Source: Chloroflexia bacterium (lineage in GTDB: Bacteria > Chloroflexota > Chloroflexia > Thermobaculales > Thermobaculaceae). Taken from it: a stretch of DNA of 10,363 bases. Shown here in pieces: positions 7,997 to 10,363 of the stretch (position 1 is the first letter of the stretch; each line of letters opens with the position of its first letter). Made by a program: the position numbers and the translations under genes. The DNA is taken from assembly GCA_013695265.1 (NCBI GenBank), contig JACDAU010000413.1:1-10363 (forward strand), in the 5' to 3' direction. The notes beneath the pieces were generated by a model that searched no databases, was not told the origin of the DNA, and saw nothing but the letters and a program-made list of their open reading frames with translations.

Positions 7997-8065
7997 ATCA
8001 CTTCGAATCGACGAGGTATCCGTGTTAGGCGCTAGGGATCCTGCGTAGCGGCTCAGGATGACAGG
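7997..8065 (+). repeat. Palindromic intergenic repeat, copy C (diverged)
   Basis: A third, diverged copy in the same orientation as copy A. ATCA-CGA, GAGG-ATCCGTG, GGATCC and GGATGACA align in order, but the stem has lost pairing. On the minus strand it reads CTGTCATCCTGAGC...AGGATCC, the commoner relative of the same repeat class. Its minus-strand right end runs into the acetyltransferase gene and supplies that gene's last few codons and TGA stop (8053-8055). Confidence 0.6.
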
Positions 8066-8637
8066 GCGTCCAGTCTATTCGCTGCTGTCCCGCACTCAGC
8101 TTTGAGTAGGGCGATCCAATACCAGGACCGTGGTTCTCCTGACTGCGGGTCGCTGACGGTGTGGTGAAGCGTTCCGCAGTTCTTCTCGATGACGCGGACC
8201 GAAGCGGGCTTATTTCCGTCAACCGCCAGGCTGAGCCCGTTCAGTCCCAGTTCCTGTGCCTCCTCACACAGTAAGGCCAAGCCTCGGGTCGCGTATCCCT
8301 TACCGCGCTCGGAAGGCCGCACATTGTAGCCGACGTGTCCGTTGTTCGACCTGTATGGTGGCGGTAGGAGGGGACGGAAGCGAAACTCGCCAAGCGCCCG
8401 CTCACCATCAAGGAGCAATACGTACGTCGTTTGCGCGACGACGTCGGGCGGGAGGTCGACGCCGTTCGCCTCGTCTCGCAAATCCCGGATGAAGGTGCTG
8501 AAGTCCTGCCGGGCAGTCTCCGCGTCATTGTACGGATATTCTCCATCAGCCGCCGTGAACTCGTCAACCATGGCCAGGTACTGTGCAGCCAAAGGCTCGG
8601 TCACTTCTTCCAGCGTTAGTGTCGCAACTCGCTTCAT
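8053..8637 (-). CDS. GNAT-family N-acetyltransferase (COG3981-like)
   Basis: Predicted acetyl-CoA-dependent acyltransferase of unknown substrate; 194 residues starting at ATG 8637 (MKRVATL). Conserved parts: an N-terminal helical EYPYND-type segment (33-38), LPPDVVAQTTYVLLLDGERALGEFR-like strands (62-86), GHVGYNVRPSERGKGYATRG (100-119) with the RGKGYA pyrophosphate-binding loop at 111-116, and NKPASVRVIEKNCG (142-155), the usual motif B. The GNAT core ends near residue 178. The last residues, including LSS and the stop, come from repeat copy C. The frame stays open upstream to 8883, but that extension translates repeat copy B and shows no family similarity, so I reject it. The ribosome-binding site is weak (TTGGGGC about 7 nt upstream). 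The gene is alone between repeats and convergent with ggt. Confidence 0.85.
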   Translation of the reverse strand: MKRVATLTLEEVTEPLAAQYLAMVDEFTAADGEYPYNDAETARQDFSTFIRDLRDEANGVDLPPDVVAQTTYVLLLDGERALGEFRFRPLLPPPYRSNNGHVGYNVRPSERGKGYATRGLALLCEEAQELGLNGLSLAVDGNKPASVRVIEKNCGTLHHTVSDPQSGEPRSWYWIALLKAECGTAANRLDALSS

Positions 8638-8682
8638 TGCCAATGCCCCAAGTGTCGCTCGCTCGATGTGGTCTTCCCGAGC

Positions 8683-8688
8683 CTTATA
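8683..8688 (-). promoter_or_regulatory. Possible -10 box for the acetyltransferase gene
   Basis: On the minus strand TATAAG lies about 45 nt upstream of ATG 8637, a 5-of-6 match to TATAAT. No good -35 hexamer is seen at the expected distance. It sits between the gene and repeat copy B, which fits a start downstream of that repeat. Weak, motif-only. Confidence 0.25.
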
Positions 8689-8712
8689 CGCAATGCGCTT
8701 GAACACTACTGC

Positions 8713-8781
8713 ATGTCGTCCCGATTTCCGTGAGGGATCCGTACCCCCGACCACGGATCCCTCGCAAGCTCGGAATGACAC
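8713..8781 (-). repeat. Palindromic intergenic repeat, copy B
   Basis: The best-preserved copy. GAGGGATCCGT (8732-8742) and ACGGATCCCTC (8753-8763) form a perfect 11-bp stem with a 10-nt loop (ACCCCCGACC). The outer arms GTCGTCCCGA and TCGGAATGAC pair at 9 of 10 positions, counting one G-T. It is inverted relative to copy A, so A and B flank the acetyltransferase gene as inverted repeats of about 87 percent identity by hand alignment. It lies in the 304-bp gap 8638-8941, where I see no other gene. It could form a transcript-end hairpin for the epimerase gene. Confidence 0.75.
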
Positions 8782-8941
8782 CGGAGTTCGTACGAGACCA
8801 AGGTACGATAGTACGGGCATCCGCTGGTAATGATACTGTACAACCTGCCCAAAACTCGCGATCAAACCGAAAATTGTCACCAATCACATAGAGTGACCTG
8901 CAGCAGTCGATTCATGCCGTTGCAAACCAAGCATTTGCCCC

Positions 8942-9988
8942 TCAGAACGCCCGCTTGATGAGCCCGAGCGCTCCTTGCTTCCACGGCGCGCGGTGTGTCA
9001 CTCCAGACTGGTTCTCGAACTGCTCAAGATTCGCACGGTACCACGCGAAGTTTTTGAGTAACGCGTCCTGATTCGAGTACTTCGGGCTCCAGCCCAGTTG
9101 TCGCTCCGCCTTCTCGATGGACACAAACGAGTCCTTAGACGCCGTCTCGTACACCCACTTGTACAGCGGTGAAATGTGAAGCCGGTCCAGAACGCGCAGG
9201 CCGAGAATCGCGGGGAGCGCGGGGAAGCCCCGCACTTTCTTTCCGTGACCGGCGGCGTCGAGCACCACCTGGTAATCCTGCTTCATCGTGGCGTATACCT
9301 TTGCGCCGATGTTGAACGTGTCGTTCACCTGCTCGTCCGGGAGCGTGAGGCACAAATGAATCGCCTCGCACAGGTCCTCCACATCAAGAAGTTGGTACCG
9401 GTTCCTGCCACTGCCGATCATGGGAAAGTTCCGCCCGTCCAGTGCCCAGTCGTACAGCAGCGCAAACACCCCGAGGCGCTCCGGTCCGACGAAAGACTTG
9501 GGGCGGATGATCGGCACGACGAGCCCCTTTGCCCGGTACTCCAGGCAAATCATCTCCGCCTGAATCTTTGCCTGTCCATACGGCCCCACGCCCTGCAGGC
9601 GGTCCGTCTCGTATAGCGGGTGGTGATCGGGGATACCGTATACGGCCGTCGAGGATACATGCAGCACGCGCTTGACCCCCGTCTGCATCGCAACATCAAG
9701 CACGTTGCGCGTGCCCTCAACGTCGGTGGTATAGATGTCACGCTCGGAGTAGAGCGGAAGAGCAGCGGCGGTGTGCACCACGCAGTCAACACCCTCCATC
9801 GCCCGCGCGAGCGCAGCCCGGTCACGGATATCGCCACGAGTCAGCGTCGTTCTCTCCCCCATGTCGAAGTAATCGAAATCCGCGAGGTCAATGGAAGCAG
9901 TCGCGAAGCCCTTGGCGTCAAGGTGGCGTAGCAAATTGATGCCGAGGAATCCAGCGCCGCCGGTCACGAGTACTTTCTGCTGGTCCAT
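8942..9988 (-). CDS. NAD-dependent epimerase/dehydratase (extended SDR)
   Basis: Rossmann-fold oxidoreductase of the extended SDR family that probably modifies a nucleotide-sugar or another sugar or sterol-like substrate; specificity is not readable from sequence. The 348-residue product has VTGGAGFLG with the GxxGxxG dinucleotide motif (10, 13, 16), an acidic residue at the end of strand 2 (SIDLAD, D34) that favours NAD over NADP, GDIRD (52-56), VHTAAA (71-76), the active-site Ser/Thr in VSSTAVYG (111-118), and the catalytic YGQAK (Y137, K141). IRPKSFVGPERLG and YQLLDVEDLCEAI are typical downstream elements. ATG 9988 has AGGAG (10001-10005 on the minus strand) 12 nt upstream. The gene follows a GH130-like gene on the same strand after 250 bp, suggesting a glycan or sugar-processing pair. 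A UDP-sugar 4-epimerase or a dehydratase remain alternatives. Confidence 0.9.
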   Translation of the reverse strand: MDQQKVLVTGGAGFLGINLLRHLDAKGFATASIDLADFDYFDMGERTTLTRGDIRDRAALARAMEGVDCVVHTAAALPLYSERDIYTTDVEGTRNVLDVAMQTGVKRVLHVSSTAVYGIPDHHPLYETDRLQGVGPYGQAKIQAEMICLEYRAKGLVVPIIRPKSFVGPERLGVFALLYDWALDGRNFPMIGSGRNRYQLLDVEDLCEAIHLCLTLPDEQVNDTFNIGAKVYATMKQDYQVVLDAAGHGKKVRGFPALPAILGLRVLDRLHISPLYKWVYETASKDSFVSIEKAERQLGWSPKYSNQDALLKNFAWYRANLEQFENQSGVTHRAPWKQGALGLIKRAF

Positions 9989-10043
9989 CCGTCTGTTGCT
10001 CTCCTGTGGGGTACGAGCTACTGTCGTTCGATCCGACGCGTCT

Positions 10044-10049
10044 ATTATG
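10044..10049 (-). promoter_or_regulatory. Possible -10 box for the epimerase gene
   Basis: On the minus strand CATAAT matches TATAAT at five positions, about 55 nt upstream of the epimerase ATG. No -35 hexamer at 16-18 bp is evident. The rest of the 250-bp gap (9989-10238) has no gene that I can support. It holds one small hairpin, GGCT (10157-10160) with AGCC (10165-10168), inside an outer GTGC/GCAC pair (10147-10150, 10170-10173). That may mark the end of the GH130-like transcript. Confidence 0.25.
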
Positions 10050-10238
10050 CCGTGCGCGAATCACAAGTGCGGAGGAATGGCTGCCAAATGTGTACACGCC
10101 CCGCGACCTCGGACGCTTAAGCCGTCAGCGCTACCTGGCGTCTGTGGTGCCGAGGCGGCTCAGGAGCCAGCACGGTCATGTCAGGTTCGAGAGGGACTAT
10201 TCAAGGGCGACAACAGGGGGCCCGTCACAACGGAGGAG

Positions 10239-10363
10239 CTACGCAACCATCTCATCTTGTGCCTGAAGCGCGAGCACCTCGGGTACTCGCAACCGTCCCA
10301 CACCGATGCGCGAGTCGGCCATGCCATAGTACACATCAATGCACTCTCCGTCCCGTTCGTCCA
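10239..10363 (-). CDS. C-terminal end of a GH130-like glycoside phosphorylase/hydrolase, partial
   Basis: The last 40 codons and stop (TAG, 10239-10241 on the minus strand) of a gene whose body lies beyond the right edge. The peptide contains GECIDVYYGMADSRIGVGRL followed by VPEVLAL. A 'D-x-YYGxADxxIGxxxxxxxxLL' ending is the hallmark last blade of five-bladed-propeller GH130 proteins (PF04041, beta-mannoside phosphorylases and related beta-1,2-mannosidases). From the family, these phosphorolyse or hydrolyse beta-mannosides; the substrate here cannot be known. It is too short to show catalytic residues. Codon use is GC-rich, like its neighbours. It runs toward the epimerase gene on the same strand. 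Confidence 0.65.
   Translation of the reverse strand, partial: DERDGECIDVYYGMADSRIGVGRLRVPEVLALQAQDEMVA

Larger units (their letters stand above)
7832..8065 (+). repeat. Tandem duplication containing repeat copies A and C
   Basis: The 20 bases before copy A (GGCTGATCGGTAGTGCATC, about 7834-7852) recur before copy C as GGCTGAATGGAAGTGCATC (about 7962-7980), with three differences. The second unit then carries about 17 extra bases (CTGAACCGTAGCGCATA) before the palindrome. Thus flank plus palindrome were duplicated together, and the units diverged. The spacer at 7921-7960 holds the short palindrome GGTTCAACC. No gene is seen in the 229 bp from 7824 to 8052. Confidence 0.5.

Noticed and set aside
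7853..8781. Possible CRISPR array
   Set aside because: Only three diverged copies, irregular spacing, differing orientation and a gene between them.
8638..8883. Upstream extension of the acetyltransferase frame
   Set aside because: It translates repeat copy B and shows no GNAT similarity; family alignment begins at MKRVATL.
10006..10266. 86-codon plus-strand open frame near the right edge
   Set aside because: It overlaps the GH130-like tail antisense, covers the presumed epimerase promoter, and has no recognisable motif or ribosome-binding site.

Overview
The window is GC-rich bacterial DNA with long intact genes, short gaps and strong third-position G/C. No gene is a clean lineage marker. 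The mix of an X25/GH13/FnIII/CBM20 amylopullulanase-like enzyme, a DUF3417-type alpha-glucan phosphorylase, a YwrD-type gamma-glutamyltransferase and a GH130-like protein fits a Chloroflexota-type (Thermomicrobia/Sphaerobacter-like) heterotroph. That placement is inference and weak. I see no phage, transposase, CRISPR or RNA genes.

Left part (1-6185, + strand): a starch/alpha-glucan block. The window opens inside a very large, probably secreted GH13 enzyme. Its reading frame is open at base 1, so the real start lies outside. Reading inward it shows the end of an X25 module, a CBM34-like module, the GH13 catalytic barrel with all four catalytic-region motifs, FnIII, an 'NLQWPP' beta module, a second FnIII and a C-terminal CBM20 starch-binding module. 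A 327-bp gap follows, with two clean hairpins and an extended -10 promoter candidate. Then comes glgP, starting at GTG 4017 after a GGAGG site. Together the two enzymes form a plausible path: the secreted enzyme cuts starch or pullulan outside the cell, and the imported maltooligosaccharides are phosphorolysed to glucose-1-phosphate inside.

Middle (6210-7823, + strand): a YwrD-like gamma-glutamyltransferase lies 24 bp behind glgP and is probably co-transcribed. It has no obvious metabolic link to starch.

Right part (7824-10363, - strand genes): a GNAT acetyltransferase lies among three copies of an imperfect palindromic intergenic repeat. One copy supplies the gene's last codons and stop. 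Next are an extended-SDR NAD-dependent epimerase and, at the right edge, the last 40 codons of a GH130-like glycoside phosphorylase/hydrolase that runs out of the window. The repeat cluster at 7832-8065 also contains a longer tandem duplication.

Most genes are well-known families. The parts most worth a second look are the palindromic repeat family and its overlap with the acetyltransferase gene, the modular secreted amylase with its local cysteine pairs, the hairpin-rich gap before glgP, and the truncated genes at both edges.
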